Shown: in pieces, positions 5,096-5,473 of the stretch
Position numbering within the stretch: position 1 is the first letter of the stretch
Layout: each line of letters opens with the position of its first letter
Assembly (NCBI GenBank): GCA_017629395.1
Contig: JAGBXH010000400.1
Location: forward strand, 1-5,473
DNA: 5,473 bases
Direction of reading: 5' to 3'
From: Clostridia bacterium
Lineage (GTDB): Bacteria; Bacillota; Clostridia; Oscillospirales; CAG-272
Position numbers and translations under genes: made by a program
The notes under the pieces: model-generated
Told to the model about the DNA's origin: nothing
Database searches by the model: none
Seen by the model: only the letters and a program-made list of their open reading frames with translations

Positions 5096-5473
5096 ATGGC
5101 AAAGCAAACATTTGAAAGAACCAAGCCCCACGTTAACATTGGTACCATCGGTCACGTTGACCACGGTAAGACCACTCTGACCGCTGCTATCACCAAGACT
5201 CTGTCTCTGGGCCAGGGCAACGTTGAGTTCATGGCATACGACCAGATCGACAACGCTCCCGAGGAAAGAGCAAGAGGTATCACAATCAACACCAGACACG
5301 TTGAGTACGAGACTGAGAACCGTCACTACGCTCACGTTGACTGCCCTGGCCACGCTGACTACGTTAAGAACATGATCACCGGTGCTGCACAGATGGACGG
5401 CGCGATCCTCGTTGTTGCTGCATCCGACGGTCCTCTCCAGCAGACCCGCGAGCACGTTCTTCTTGCTCGTCAG
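5096..5473 (+). CDS. tuf: translation elongation factor Tu, N-terminal part (3' end outside window)
   Basis: These are the first 126 residues of EF-Tu (the full protein is usually near 395-400), the GTPase that brings aminoacyl-tRNA to the ribosome. The start MAKQTFERTKPHVNIGTIGH is typical. GHVDHGKT (19-26) is the P-loop, RGITI (60-64) includes the switch-I Thr63, and DCPGH (82-86) is switch II with His86, the catalytic His84 of E. coli. The NKxD motif lies beyond the window edge. An oddity is GPLQQTREH (112-120), where nearly all EF-Tu have GPMPQTREH or GPMAQTREH. GGAGG (5082-5086) is 9 nt before the ATG, and the 56-nt A-rich gap from fusA shows no terminator, so the gene is probably read through from the str promoter. 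An additional promoter within fusA cannot be excluded. Confidence 0.98.
   Translation, partial: MAKQTFERTKPHVNIGTIGHVDHGKTTLTAAITKTLSLGQGNVEFMAYDQIDNAPEERARGITINTRHVEYETENRHYAHVDCPGHADYVKNMITGAAQMDGAILVVAASDGPLQQTREHVLLARQ

Noticed and set aside
5078..5455. 125-codon minus-strand frame opposite tuf
   Set aside because: It is the same mirror effect over a highly conserved EF-Tu coding region.
1..5473. search for mobile elements, CRISPR, tRNA genes, toxin-antitoxin or defence genes
   Set aside because: Nothing supporting any of these was seen; the window is conserved housekeeping DNA with uniform codon use.

Overview
The window holds a continuous stretch of the core bacterial transcription/translation cluster, all on the + strand: the 3' part of rpoC (RNA polymerase beta'), then rpsL (S12), rpsG (S7), fusA (EF-G) and the 5' part of tuf (EF-Tu). 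This is the classic rpoBC-str order. A member of the Bacillota, probably a gut-type clostridium, fits best. The reasons are a 138-residue S12 of the long Bacillus-like form, a beta' with no large insertion in the trigger loop, strong AAGGAGG ribosome binding sites and a textbook SigA-type promoter. The family-level placement is inference; no 16S or other marker is present.

Layout. Bases 1-1550 encode the last 515 residues of beta'. Bases 1551-1885 carry no gene but are dense with signals: a hairpin around the rpoC stop codon, a perfect 12-bp stem with no U tract, a second AU-rich hairpin, an inverted repeat lying over the -35 box, a perfect consensus promoter (TTGACA, 17 bp, TATAAT) and a leader of about 120 nt with competing pairing possibilities. 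rpsL (1886-2302) is separated from rpsG by 157 nt. rpsG (2460-2930, GTG start) is followed closely by fusA (2955-5039), and tuf starts 56 nt later (5096) and runs off the window.

How the genes work together. beta' forms half of the RNA polymerase active site. S12 and S7 belong to the 30S decoding centre and head. EF-Tu delivers aminoacyl-tRNA and EF-G drives translocation. The promoter at 1730-1758 lets the str genes be transcribed independently of rpoBC. No gene for the small L7Ae-like protein found between rpoC and rpsL in Bacillus subtilis is present here.

Honest appraisal: the genes are ordinary housekeeping genes and I see no new system. The points worth a second look are regulatory (operator-like repeat, leader folding, unusual rpoC 3' end) plus a few residue-level oddities, mainly Arg in S12 at the streptomycin-associated Lys88 position and a changed, usually well-conserved motif in EF-Tu. 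All five coding regions (1,629 codons) avoid TTA, CTA and TCA completely.
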